Shown in pieces: positions 1-10,141 of a DNA stretch of 64,000 bases. Origin of the DNA: Corylus avellana. Lineage: Eukaryota > Streptophyta > Magnoliopsida > Fagales > Betulaceae. Position 1 is the stretch's first letter, and each line of letters begins with the position of its first letter. The translations under genes were made by a program, and so were the position numbers. The stretch is from the NCBI RefSeq assembly GCF_901000735.1, contig NC_081544.1, positions 26,530,095 to 26,594,094 of the forward strand, read 5' to 3'. The notes beneath the pieces are model-generated. The model was not told the DNA's origin, ran no database searches, and saw nothing but the letters and a program-made list of their open reading frames with translations.

Positions 1-334
1 TAGAATTCATTCCTTTTCAACTATCTTTTAACTATCCTCATATAGTAAACGGATAAATTCATCATTGAATTTGTATGAAATTCATATGAGTTCACAAATC
101 TAATGGTTGATCTATTGAATTTGTAAAAAAAGATGGTTGTATAATTTAATATTGCATCAATCACTTGCGATAGCGAGTTGCATTTTGTAATCTTGTTGGG
201 CCAGTAGTTGACTTAAATAAGCAAAAATAAAAAATAAAAATCACTATTGCCAACTTTGGATGTGCATGAATAACTTAATAATAAGATAAGAAAATAACTT
301 AATAATTTTCTGTGGTGAATATTTTATAAGAACA

Positions 335-378
<44 letters not shown>

Positions 379-1643
379 CCGAAAGGGTTAAAATTGTTTT
401 CATATATGTGTTTTCATATATGTTGAAGATCCAAGAGCATAAATTTAGAACAAAAACTTTGAAAAGCAAAACTGTCGAGGAGAGAAACACAAGGAGAGTC
501 AAATAAGAGTAAGTTAATATATATATTTGGACACCACTTACAACCTAAAAGCTTAAGTCAATGAGTTTGTGTCTATTTAAGTATATTAACTACTATTTTC
601 TTTTAATTCTTTTTCAATGTGTGATACAAACTTCACAAATGCATGCACAACAAAAACTATGATCGGGTTAGTGTGTGTTTTTTGTAGTCTTCTTTTGGAA
701 TCCCAATAAAATATTTCGAAAAACTACACATGAAATGGACAATCTACCCTTTCGGGTTCGCAGGCTTTCCAAAAATGGTTCGATCTCTTATGACTTGAGA
801 GTGAAGTAAGATATAAAAAGTAAGTAGGTGAAGTAAATGAGAGAATAAAAGGATATATGTGTGGCTGGCTGCATAAGCTCATTTGATATGGCATAATGCA
901 TTAGAAAAAAAAATAATAGTTTGGTTGGAACTTTCTCTAATTTTTTAGTTTATAAAATAGTCATCTAGTCTTTATAGGAACTTTCTCTAATTTAATTTAG
1001 TTTATAAAAACAAGGTGCTCCTTCATCATGCGCAGCATCCAAGGTTATGAGGAGTGGTGATGGGGTTGTGTTTTTTCCCCTTACTTTCCAGCAATGAACA
1101 CCAAAAGTTTGCTAACGTGTACAAGGTATTTGGTGCCAGCAATGTCAGCAAAATGTTACAGGTTCCTATTATTTCATACCAAAAACTTTGTTTCAAGATG
1201 CTATTAGAATTAATCTTCTATCAGGAGACTTAAGGTGGCCCACATGCATGTCACATATATTATATGTATATAGTATATTATATATAGTTTTTATTAAACA
1301 AAAAACTTTGGGTAATTAAAGTATAGTTAACTACTAAAGGTGAAAAGGTGTTTTATTTTTACCAAGTGTTGTCTCCCTTGATGGAAGGAAGCAACGTAAG
1401 ATAAATGAATAGAGGTCTTGGCCTATATAAAAGACAAGCATGTGATATCCATTGATCACATCTTTAACGTGAAAAACATACAGGCCAAAAATTCTTATTT
1501 ATCACTCTCCAACAAAGTGAGGGTTCTAGGATTGCGAATTGAAGGTTATGGGATTGTGAATTCAGCAAACATTCAACAAGTATTCAATTCAGGTACTTGA
1601 ACAACAATGGCCATAAGTTAATATTTCTTTTATATTTATATAA
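1..1643. other. Gene-free AT-rich interval
   Basis: No coding region can be supported; only short, compositionally biased ORFs occur. The first 300 bases resemble 20.70-21.07 kb (same order of short blocks, including the 'ccaactttggatg...gaataactt' block near 250) and in part 9.64-9.73 kb. This suggests that the left edge carries an old copy of sequence that also flanks the duplicated CFA/S1-homologue block. Confidence 0.5.
340..377. repeat. (TA)n microsatellite
   Basis: An uninterrupted TA dinucleotide run of about 38 bases. It also produces the Tyr/Ile-alternating reading frames seen here, which are not genes. Confidence 0.95.
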
Positions 1644-1824
1644 GAGAAATGCTTGGTTTCATTAAAAAGTTCATCTTTTAGCCATTTTAATCCTAGGTGG
1701 CATGACCCATTTTCATTTTTTATTGTGGCATGGCCCTTTAAAATCTATTAATTTTAAAATGGGTCATGCCACCTAGGATTAAATGGCCAAAAGATGGATT
1801 TTTTAATGAAGCCAAGCATTTCTC
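1644..1824. mobile_element. Foldback MITE with 9-bp target-site duplication
   Basis: The 181-bp element is almost wholly an inverted repeat. It opens with GAGAAATGCTTGG and closes with CCAAGCATTTCTC, and the two arms pair over about 70 bases. TTTATATAA flanks it directly on both sides (1635-1643 and 1825-1833). A 9-bp duplication is the size typical of Mutator-like elements, so this is probably a non-autonomous MULE-derived foldback. It encodes nothing. Similar ends occur at 36313-36484 and 46179-46346. Confidence 0.85.
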
Positions 1825-1833
1825 TTTATATAA

Positions 1834-2197
1834 TTTTCTCCCAAATTCTTACCGATGCCAAATCATATATATATAAGCCGAAATCCCTCCCAGAAGTGCC
1901 TTAAAATTGCGACATGTGGCGTGAATCCATTTTTTTTAAAGGCAAAACTGGTTTTTTAAGAGTGAATCGATTTTTTCTTAAAAAACCGGTTCATTAATTG
2001 TGTTAATTATATTTCAAGAGTTTTCCATATATAAATTATTCAATAAATTAAGTATTATTAATGTCCGAGTCAAATAAGGAAACAAATAATATAAATTAAA
2101 TTATTATGTATTAATACGTTTAGTCAATTTAATATGTAAATTAATATGTTTAGGATTCTAAAACAAAAAAGAAAAAAGGGTAACCCTTCAAGTCCAA
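1834..2197. other. Gene-free AT-rich interval
   Basis: Low-complexity AT-rich DNA between a foldback element and the first copy of a local duplication. No gene, RNA or further repeat structure was recognised. Confidence 0.5.
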
Positions 2198-2476
2198 AAA
2201 TGATTTTTGGAGTTAAAATAAGAATTAGGGCTCGTTTGGTATGCGGAATAGGCCCCTGGAATGGATTGGCTATTCCTATGGAATAGTCATTCTTTTATTT
2301 GGTAAGGGTCTATTCCTAGGAATAATTATTCATGTGGAAATCATTAATCCCCTACACACAAGAATAGCTATTCCTCTAAAAAAAATGAGAGGAATAACTA
2401 TTCCAGAGGAAAATGACTAAGTATTTCAAAAAAAAAAAAAAAACCATTTTTTTTTTCTATATTTTCTCTCCAACTT

Positions 2477-2507
<31 letters not shown>

Positions 2508-3578
2508 GTGGGTGGCCTAGTTCATGGGGTGGTTGGCCACCCACAAGGTTTTTCTTTTTTATTTTGTTTCTTTTAGTTTTGAAAAAATTAGAAATTATAT
2601 GGGCTTTTTAGTAATTTAGATTCAATTCCAATTATGAAATATGTTTGTTACCAAACTAAAAAATTGGAATAATTATTCAATTCCAACCTCTTATATTCCT
2701 AGCAATACTTATTCATTTTCCTATTGGAATGCATATTCCGCAAATCAAACGAGGCCTTAAATTACTAGAGTTGCCGGCCATGACTTCAAGGCGACTTCAT
2801 TATTGAGATGAAGAAAGGGAAGAAAAATATGGGATCTTAGATCTAGGAATTTAAGTGAGAGATGGTTTTCATATTTTTATTTTTTGTCTATTTCGGTATA
2901 AGAGATGGTCAAATTTGCTATGAATTTGTAAGATCACATATGAATTTTAAATATTTTAATGATAGATTAGCACAAAAATAAACAAGAAATAAGTGAAAAA
3001 TAAATGTATAACACTTCTTATAATGGAACATGATAGATGCCAATATCACATACGTCAAGAGGACATGATTCCATACAATTTGTTCTTTTAAAAAAAATAT
3101 AAATTTTGAAATTACTTCAAAGAAAGTGGCATGAAAAATGCTATCATTAGTTAAAATCTACAATATATATCATGATCGGGGAGGGAGACAAAAATAATTA
3201 GCGTTGTAGACCTTCTTGTATTGTCATTGGAGTTATGATTAGGGGTGGGCAAAACCCGACCCACAAAACCCGACCCACACATCTCACCCGGATTTTCTCA
3301 TAAAAAAGCGGATTCGTGTTATATATTAAGATATTCAAGCAGGTCGGGGCGGGTTGTGAATATAAGTTTTCTAATTTACCGGATACTCGCCCCAACCCGC
3401 CCCGCAATTTTATCCTAAGCCTAACTAAACCTTAATACCCATCATATTCTCCTGCACCGCTTCCTTTTTTTCCTTCTTTTTTCTTTCTCTTTCTATTGCG
3501 CGCTTCCTTTCGAGTAGAAGAGACCACAATTGAATCCAATTAGGGTTGGAAACAAACCACAAACAAGCTTTTGAATAA
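2198..3578. repeat. 2.4-kb-offset direct duplication, unit 1
   Basis: Starting at 'aaatgatttttggagtt', this stretch matches 4581-5930 in order and orientation. It includes a MITE, the 'actagagttgccggcc' block, the 'gatcggggagggag' block and the 'tagggttggaaacaaacc' block. Divergence is a few percent plus small indels. The unit has no open frame longer than about 80 codons and no recognisable protein. Confidence 0.85.
2228..2756. mobile_element. Tourist-like MITE, copy 1
   Basis: The ends are imperfect terminal inverted repeats: GGGCTCGTTTGGTATGCGG on the left and, on the opposite strand at the right, GGCCTCGTTTGATTTGCGG. TTA flanks both ends (2225-2227 and 2757-2759). A 3-bp TTA duplication with GG-rich termini fits PIF/Harbinger-derived Tourist MITEs. 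The interior has a poly-A stretch and a GGTGGCC/GGCCACC hairpin. Confidence 0.75.
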
Positions 3579-3587
3579 TAATTCTTT

Positions 3588-4531
3588 GGGTAAACTTCAA
3601 TTTGGCTCCCTGAACTTTCAGCCAATTTGACAAAGCCCCCCTCAACTTTCAAATATCTCACTTTGGACTCTTAAACTTTCAATTTCTATCATTATAGACC
3701 CCTCTGTTAGTTTCAAACGTTAAAATCAAACGGTTTTCTGTTTATGCCCATTATACCCTCACATTAAAACTACACCGTTTTGGGCCTCAAACTTCAGCAC
3801 CCACCCAGCCCAAAACGACACCGTTTTGGGCATTAAATTTTTTTTTTTTTTAAAGAAAAAAACGTAAATATTAAAAAAAATAAAAATAAAAGAAAAGAAA
3901 ATTTGGGGTGGCCGGACCACCCCATTTTTGGCCAAGGGGGGTGGTTGGAGCCACCCTCATGGCCTGTCAATGAATCAAACCATTAATGGGGAAGTGGTCA
4001 TAACGAAAAGTAAAAAAAAAAAAGTGAATGGCTTTGGGACTTTTGGGGGTGGTCCTAGCCCAAACCCATCCCAAAACCCTTTATTTTTTGGCCTTTTGGG
4101 GTGGCCAGACCACCCCCTTGACCAAAAATGGGGTGGTCCAGCAAAACAACACCGTTTTAAGTTGGGGTGTTTTTTTTTTTAAAAAAAAAAAAAAATTAAT
4201 ATTTTTAATATTTTGCATTTTCTTTCTCTTTTTTCTTTTTTAAAAAAGAAAAAGAAAAATATATATATATATAATTGTAATTCCCAAAGCAATGTCGTTT
4301 TGGGCTAGGGGTGGGTGCTGTAGTTTTGGGCGTTTTCGAAATTTCAAGTGGACTGAGTGGGGGTATAATGGGCACAAAAGTCAAACAGTTTGAGTTTAAC
4401 GTTAAAAACTAACAGAGTTGTCCAAAGTGAGAGCAAATCAAAGTTTAGGGGTCCAAAATGAGATATTTGAAAGTTGAAGGGGGCTTTGTCAAATTGGTTA
4501 GAAGTTCAGGAGGTCAAACTGAAGTTTCCCC
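3588..4531. mobile_element. Mutator-like non-autonomous element with long terminal inverted repeats
   Basis: The 944-bp element is flanked by perfect 9-bp direct repeats TAATTCTTT at 3579-3587 and 4532-4540. The ends read GGGTAAACTTCAATTTGG and, inverted, GGGGAAACTTCAGTTTGA, and homology between the arms extends inward for roughly 200 bases. The centre holds poly-T/poly-A and several GGGGTGGCC-type hairpins. No transposase is present. The element sits at the join between the two units of the 2.4-kb duplication. Confidence 0.85.
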
Positions 4532-4580
4532 TAATTCTTTCTTGAAAATAAACTAAGCTACTATCCCATATTTATATCCT

Positions 4581-5930
4581 AAATGATTTTTGGAGTTAAA
4601 ATAAGACTTAGGGCTCATTTGGTTTGCGGAATAAACCCCTAAAATAGAATGGCTATTTTTATGGAATAGTCATTATTTTATTTGGTAAGAGTCTATTCCT
4701 AGAAATAGTTATTCTCATGGACATCATTAATCCCTTATACACCAGAATAACTATTCCTCCAAAAAAAATTGATAGGAATAGGTATTCCTGAGGGAAATGA
4801 CTAAGTTTTCAAAAAAAAAAAAAAAAAAACCATTTAAAAAATAAATAAAAAAATAAAAAATAAAAACCTTTTGGTGGTGGCCAGCCACCCATAAGGTTTT
4901 TCTTTTTTATTTTATTTTTTTTAATTTTGGAAAAATTAGAAATTATATTGGCTTTTTTGTAATTTTGGTTCAATTCCAATTATGAAATATATTTGCTACC
5001 AAACTAAAGAATTTGAATAATTATTCCATTCCAACATCTTCTATTCCCAACAATACTTATTCATTTTCCTATTGGAATGCATATTCCACAAACCAAACGA
5101 GGCCTTAAATTACTAGAGTTGCCGGCCGTGACTTCGAGGCAACTTAATTATTGAGACGAAGAAAGGGAAGAAAAACATAGGATCTTAGATCTAGGAATTT
5201 AAGTGAGAGATGGTTTTCAAATTTTTATTTTTTGTCTATTTCCGTATAAGAGATGATCAAATTTGCTATGAAATTTGTAAGATCACATATGAATTTTAAA
5301 GATTTTATGATAAACTAGCACAAAAATAAACAATAAATAAGTGAAAAATAAATGTATAACACTTCTTGGAATGGAACATGATAGATGCCAATATCACATA
5401 CATCAAGAGGACATGATTCCTTACAATTTTTTTTAAAAAAATATATATATAAATTTTAAAATTACTTCAATGAAAGTGGCATGACAAATGCTATCAATAA
5501 AAAATGTGACATTTTAAAATCTACAATATATATCGTGATCGGGGAGGGAGACAAAAATAATTAGCGTGGTAGACCTTCTTGTATTGTCATTGGAGTTATG
5601 ACTAGGGGTGTGCAAAACCAGCAAGACCCGTCCCGCTCGGATTTTCTCATAAAAAGGCGGATTCGTGTTATATATTAAGATATTCGGGGAGGTCGGGTCG
5701 GGTTGTGAATATAAGTTTTCTAATTTACCGGATACTCGCACCGACCCGCAATTTTATCCTAACTCTAACTAAACCCTAATACCCATCATATTCTCCTGCA
5801 CCGCTTCCTTTTTTTCCTTCTTTTTTCTTTCTCTTTCTCTTTCTGCTGCTCTCTTCCTTTCAAGTAGGATAGATCACAATTAAATCCAATTAGGGTTGGA
5901 AACAAACCACAAAGAAGCTTTTGCTTAATA
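4581..5930. repeat. 2.4-kb-offset direct duplication, unit 2
   Basis: This second copy of the 2198-3578 sequence has the same MITE at the same internal position. It ends near 'agaagcttttg', where a different sequence (the candidate CACTA-type end) follows in place of the Mutator-like element that follows unit 1. Confidence 0.85.
4611..5104. mobile_element. Tourist-like MITE, copy 2
   Basis: This copy was duplicated along with its flanks rather than inserted independently, because it lies at the same place in unit 2. TTA flanks it at 4608-4610 and 5105-5107. It is about 35 bp shorter than copy 1, mainly through shortened A/T runs. Confidence 0.75.
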
Positions 5931-6109
5931 CACCACAAAAAAAACAAGGTTTAGTGACATGGTTATTTGGGGCATTTTTGGCTAAAAAAATGTCCCTATT
6001 GATTTCGCAACGCTTGATTAGGGGCACTTGGGACATGTCGGTTTTTATGGCGACTAGAATTTAAGATTGAGACGTTTTTTTACAAAAAAACACCTCGAAA
6101 ATGGAACGT

Positions 6110-6425
6110 TTGGAACAAAGCACCCCCTTTTTAAAAGGGGGCGCTTAGTTGTGAAAAACGCCCCCTTTTTTAAATGGGGGCGCTTCGTAGGCAAGCGCCC
6201 CCTTTTTTAAATGGGGCCACTTCCTAGGCAAGCGCCCCCGTTTTTAAATGGGGGCACTTCCTAAGCAAGCGCCGCCATTTAAAAAAGGGGGCACTTCCTA
6301 ATCAAGCGCCCCATTTTTAGAATAAGGGTGCTTCCTAGGCAAGTGCCCCCTTTTTAAAATAAGGGTGCTTCCTAGGCAAGCATCCCATTTTTTAAAAGGG
6401 GTCGCTTGCCTAGGAAGCGACTCCT
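6110..6425. repeat. Short palindromic G/C-rich repeats leading into the 95-bp array
   Basis: Runs such as 'aagcgcccccttttttaaa' alternate with their reverse complements 'gggggcgctt' at about 35-40-bp spacing. Each pair could fold into a hairpin. Copies are more divergent than in the array that follows. Confidence 0.75.
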
Positions 6426-7105
6426 TTTTAAATGGGGGCGCTTGCCTAAAAAAGGGGGCGCTTACCTAGGAAGCACCCTCATTCTAAAAAGGGGGCGCTT
6501 TGGTGGGCAAGCATCCCCTTTCATAAATGGGGGCGCTTGCCTAAAAAAAGGGGCGCTTACCTAGGAAGCACCCTCATTCTAAAAAGGGGGCGCTCAGGTG
6601 GGCAAGCATCCCCTTTCATAAATGGGGGCGCTTGCCTAAAAAAGGGGGCGCTTACCTAGGAAGCACCCTCATTCTAAAAAGGGGGCGCTCAGGTGGGCAA
6701 GCGCCCCCTTTCATAAATGGGGGCGCTTGCCTAAAAAAGGGAGCGCTTACCTAGGAAGCACCCTCATTCTAAAAAGGGGGCGCTCAGGTGAGCAAGCGCC
6801 CCCTTTCATAAATGGGGGTGCTTGCCTAAAAAAGGGGGCGCTTACCTAAGAAGCACCCTCATTCTAAAAAGGGGGCGCTCAGGTGGGCAAGCGCCCCCTT
6901 TCATAAATGGGGGCGCTTGCCTAAAAAAGGGGGAGCTTACCTAAGAAGCACCCTCATTCTAAAAAGGGGGTGCTCAGGTGGGCAAGCGCCCCCTTTCATA
7001 AATGGGGGCACTTGCCTAAAAAAGGGGGCGCTTACCTAGGAAGCGCCCTCATTCTAAAAAGGGGGCGCTCAGGTGGGCAAGCGTCCCCTTTCATAAATGG
7101 GGGCG
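6426..7105. repeat. 95-bp tandem array, about seven units
   Basis: The marker 'tcataaatgg' recurs at 6521, 6616, 6711, 6806, 6901, 6996 and 7091, exactly 95 bp apart, with a diverged first copy at 6426. Each unit contains three GGGGGCGCT-type boxes and their complements, including the near-palindrome spanning AAGCGCCCCC and GGGGGCGCTT around an AT loop. Copies differ by single bases only. No open frame persists through the array. Confidence 0.95.
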
Positions 7106-8300
7106 CTTGCGTGTAAAGGGCCCCTATTTCTATATGGAAGCACTTCTACACTGCGAAGCGCCTCCAATAATTAATATTTAAAGAAAATATTTTTCCCATG
7201 CAATCCATATATATTTTTTATTTTCTTCTGATATACAATATGCAATACAATATTGTATTGCGTATTTTCTCCATAAATATTGGATTAATCCATAAATATT
7301 TTCTCCATTCATCAATCTCATACAATCTTATACATATATATCTCACAATACATATCTAATCCATATATACAATCTCATATCTCATAAGACAATTAAATCC
7401 AAAATGATGATATCATAAACACAAAGTGTACGTACCACATCTTAAAGAGTTAACAAAAATTATACCATACATATGAAATAAAATATCCAAAACGATATCA
7501 TAAACACAAAGTGTACCACCTATTAAAAGAGTTCACAAAAATTGTTTATTACATATGAAATAAAATATATCAACGAGTTCGCTTAGCATTTGGTGTCAAA
7601 TACGTACTCAACCTAACAGGTCAAGTATACGTACGTCACTTAACGATTACCTGCAAATGATAAAACCAAAAAAAATATATATATTAAATTACAAACTTAT
7701 ATCTAACTATTTTGAAAGTTCAAACCTATATATAATTAGATTATATTACAATTGACTAAGATATGAAGATCTACACATACTTTGTGATGATCCACAATGG
7801 TCGCCTTCTGCATCAGCTGCATCCTCATCTTCATTTGTTAATTCATTCTCACCTATATATAAATAGATGCAAATGTATATTATGCAATCATATATATGTT
7901 CTTAAGTCAACAGTAATAAATTGTGTTTGAGCAGCTAGTTCCCCTATAAAAGGATAAAAGATAAAAGAAGAACAGCATAAAATAATTTTTATTGTGTTTA
8001 AATTATATAAGCCAACATTAAAGGATAAAAGATAAAGGATGAAAGATAAGCCAACATTAGAATTTCAAATTTTATGTTGTTCTTCCTTTATCTTTTATCA
8101 TTTATACAGCAATAAAATAATTTTTATTGTGTTTAAGTTATATAAGCCAACATTAAAGGATAAAAGATAAGGATAAAATATAAGCCAACATTAGAATTTC
8201 AAATTTTATGTTGTTCTTCCTTTCTCTTTTATCATTTATTGTGTTTAAGTTATTTTTATATAACTTAATGTTTGAGCAGCTAATTCTCCTATATAACTAA
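7106..8300. repeat. AT-rich interval with two direct repeats
   Basis: A block of about 85 bp at 7400-7480 recurs at 7485-7570 ('gatatcataaacacaaagtg'). A block of about 135 bp at 7981-8115 recurs at 8116-8250 ('aataatttttattgtgttta'), and within it 'ggataaaagataa' repeats further. No gene is seen. Confidence 0.75.
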
Positions 8301-8309
8301 AAATAATTT

Positions 8310-8430
8310 TGATGCGTCTGCTATCCAGGCGCCCTTAATTAAGTGCGCCTGGATAGCAAGCGCCATTAATTAGGGGTGCTTGCCAACTAGGCGCCCTTAA
8401 TTAACGATGCCTGGCTGGCAAGCGCTACCC
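8310..8430. repeat. Short inverted GC-rich repeats
   Basis: 'tatccaggcgcccttaatta' is followed by its near reverse complement 'taagtgcgcctggata' and by a second, related pair. The style matches the 6.1-7.1 kb repeats, which suggests one element spans both. Confidence 0.6.
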
Positions 8431-8450
8431 TAATTAAGGTATATTCCGGA

Positions 8451-9060
8451 CTCCAGAAGATCATCATGTTTCTTCCACAATGGTATATATACAACTTTTC
8501 CAAAGAACTTACATAAAGGCAATTAAAATTCAAAAAAATGGCACCAATCTCGACGAGTAATTTTGGATAGTAAAGTGGACTATTCTGGCACTACCAATAA
8601 AGAGGAAAAACAAAGGAACATGATAATAAAGGATAAGGAAAAACAATAAATTTTTTTTTTAAAAAAAAAGAAAAGAGGTATTCCGATCCACTTAATTCTG
8701 CAATAATAATTCAATACTAAATGTTAATATGAACGAATTGCACAGTGAAATCAAAACTAAATTAAATTTGAAAGAACACTCCAGGACAACCACGGAGATT
8801 CTTCAAAATTGTGATTGTTGCATTCAACAAACCAACTACACCCTAAAAGTAGAGAAAACTTCGTTGAATTTAAAATTCCTAATTCTCATAAAAATCATAA
8901 TACATAAAAAATCTGACTATTAGAATCCCAAATCGACAACTTAAAGAGACAGCAGATACAAAGAAAAATAGAGACAGAGACAGAGAGAGACTCACTAGTA
9001 CAGGAACATAGAGAGAGGCAGGCCGGTTTCGACTGGAGAAGATGGCCGGTGGGTTGGCCA
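8451..9060. other. Gene-free interval before the scaffold gap
   Basis: AT-rich DNA with an AGAGACAGAGACAG-type purine run near 8970-9000. The 64-codon frame at 8729 has no family resemblance and no splice context. No gene was supported. Confidence 0.45.
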
Positions 9061-9160
9061 NNNNNNNNNNNNNNNNNNNNNNNNNNNNNNNNNNNNNNNN
9101 NNNNNNNNNNNNNNNNNNNNNNNNNNNNNNNNNNNNNNNNNNNNNNNNNNNNNNNNNNNN
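9061..9160. other. Assembly gap (100 N)
   Basis: Exactly 100 unknown bases, the usual placeholder for a gap of unknown length. Sequence upstream of the CFA-like gene, such as a missing N-terminal oxidase half, could in principle have been lost here, though the gene's visible 5' end lies 0.9 kb downstream. Confidence 1.
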
Positions 9161-10060
9161 TCAAACAGTAAAAGTTTCACATGTATTTGATTATATTTTC
9201 TCTCTATTTTTATTAAATGTTGAGTGAAAGATTTTCTTCTATTTTGTATTCCTAAAAAAAATATTTTGTTTATTTTGTTTTGTATTTTTTTTTAACGTTC
9301 GGAATTATATAGACTTTATTTGTAACTTTTTTTTTTACATGTCCGCACAAGAGGGGGAAAGGGATATCATATTTATTTGTATTGAAATATGAATTCTCAA
9401 CCCGGCCTATTGGCATTGCTTCTCCATCATATGGGCTAGCTGCAAATTAATTACCTCGGCTTGTACCTAACGACCGACAATATCACATGCATGGTTGAAA
9501 TGATGGCGGGCTTGTTACTATAATAATATAGTAACCAACTTCACAATGAATAAATTACTGTCTCTAGACTTTAGCTACCCCAAACAAAATTTACTAGCCG
9601 CGCTGTCTGTATCTGTCGTCACCTGTTATTTTATCATAGAGCTGGGCCATTTTTTAGTACGAATAACTTAATAAGATTAGAAAAAAATAAAAATGCCTTC
9701 AATAATTTTCTGTGTTGAATATAAGATTAGAAAAAATATGTATATGAGGAGGACCCGAAGTCAACATTGTCATTTTCTGTGTGGAAAAAGAATAGTACGT
9801 TCCAATATATATATTAAAATCTCGGTGGTGCATGTCAAATTAATGGCATGCTGAAAACTTAAGAGCAAAACTCTCTTGAGGTTTGGCTAGGTACGTACCC
9901 AGAATCAGAGGTAATAATTCAAAATTTCTTTCCAATTCTAAGGTTAATTTGCATTAGTTATTATGGTATGAAGTAAAGCATGTTTAATTATGCAATTAAT
10001 TCAAGAAAATTGGATTGCAGAAAGCTGTTTTGGGATTTTTTTTTGGAATTAATATATATT
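9161..10060. other. Interval upstream of the CFA-like gene
   Basis: No coding exon is recognisable. In particular, no flavin-binding amine-oxidase-type sequence is seen, although full-length plant CFA synthases carry that domain before the methyltransferase half. The part near 9640-9730 resembles 200-320 and 20.9-21.07 kb. Confidence 0.5.
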
Positions 10061-10066
10061 TCTGTC

Positions 10067-10141
10067 TCTTCTCAGGAATATTTGAAGCTGAATTGGAATA
10101 CATCTTAGAAGGCGTAGTTGTTGGTAGGCTCAAAGGCTGGC
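10067..10141 (+). pseudogene. 5' remnant of the CFA-like coding sequence, out of frame
   Basis: After an AG at the end of 'ttctcag' the sequence reads in another frame as EAELEYILEGVVVGRLK and is then displaced by one base from the downstream frame (GMAAAQ...NPKRMEASLMEAGARL). Removing one A of the AAA near 10132 would join them as ...RLKAGM. I infer a single-base insertion or an assembly error. The exon's true upstream limit is unclear. Confidence 0.45.

Larger units (their letters stand above)
5933..8450. mobile_element. Possible CACTA-type or other DNA-transposon remnant carrying GC-rich arrays
   Basis: The left end reads CACCACAAAAAAAAC, close to the CACTACAAAAAA start common in CACTA/EnSpm elements. 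It is followed by short repeated motifs and then the 95-bp array. Palindromes of similar style recur at 8310-8430. I found no matching right end and no transposase, so the outer limit is only a guess. Confidence 0.3.

Noticed and set aside
3928..4243. Two overlapping plus-strand frames of 71-84 codons
   Set aside because: They fall inside the core of the Mutator-like foldback element and consist of translated GGGGTGGCC hairpins and poly-A runs.
6110..7105. CRISPR-like array
   Set aside because: The repeats are directly adjacent 95-bp tandem units without unique spacers, in a plant genome. It is a tandem or satellite-type repeat.
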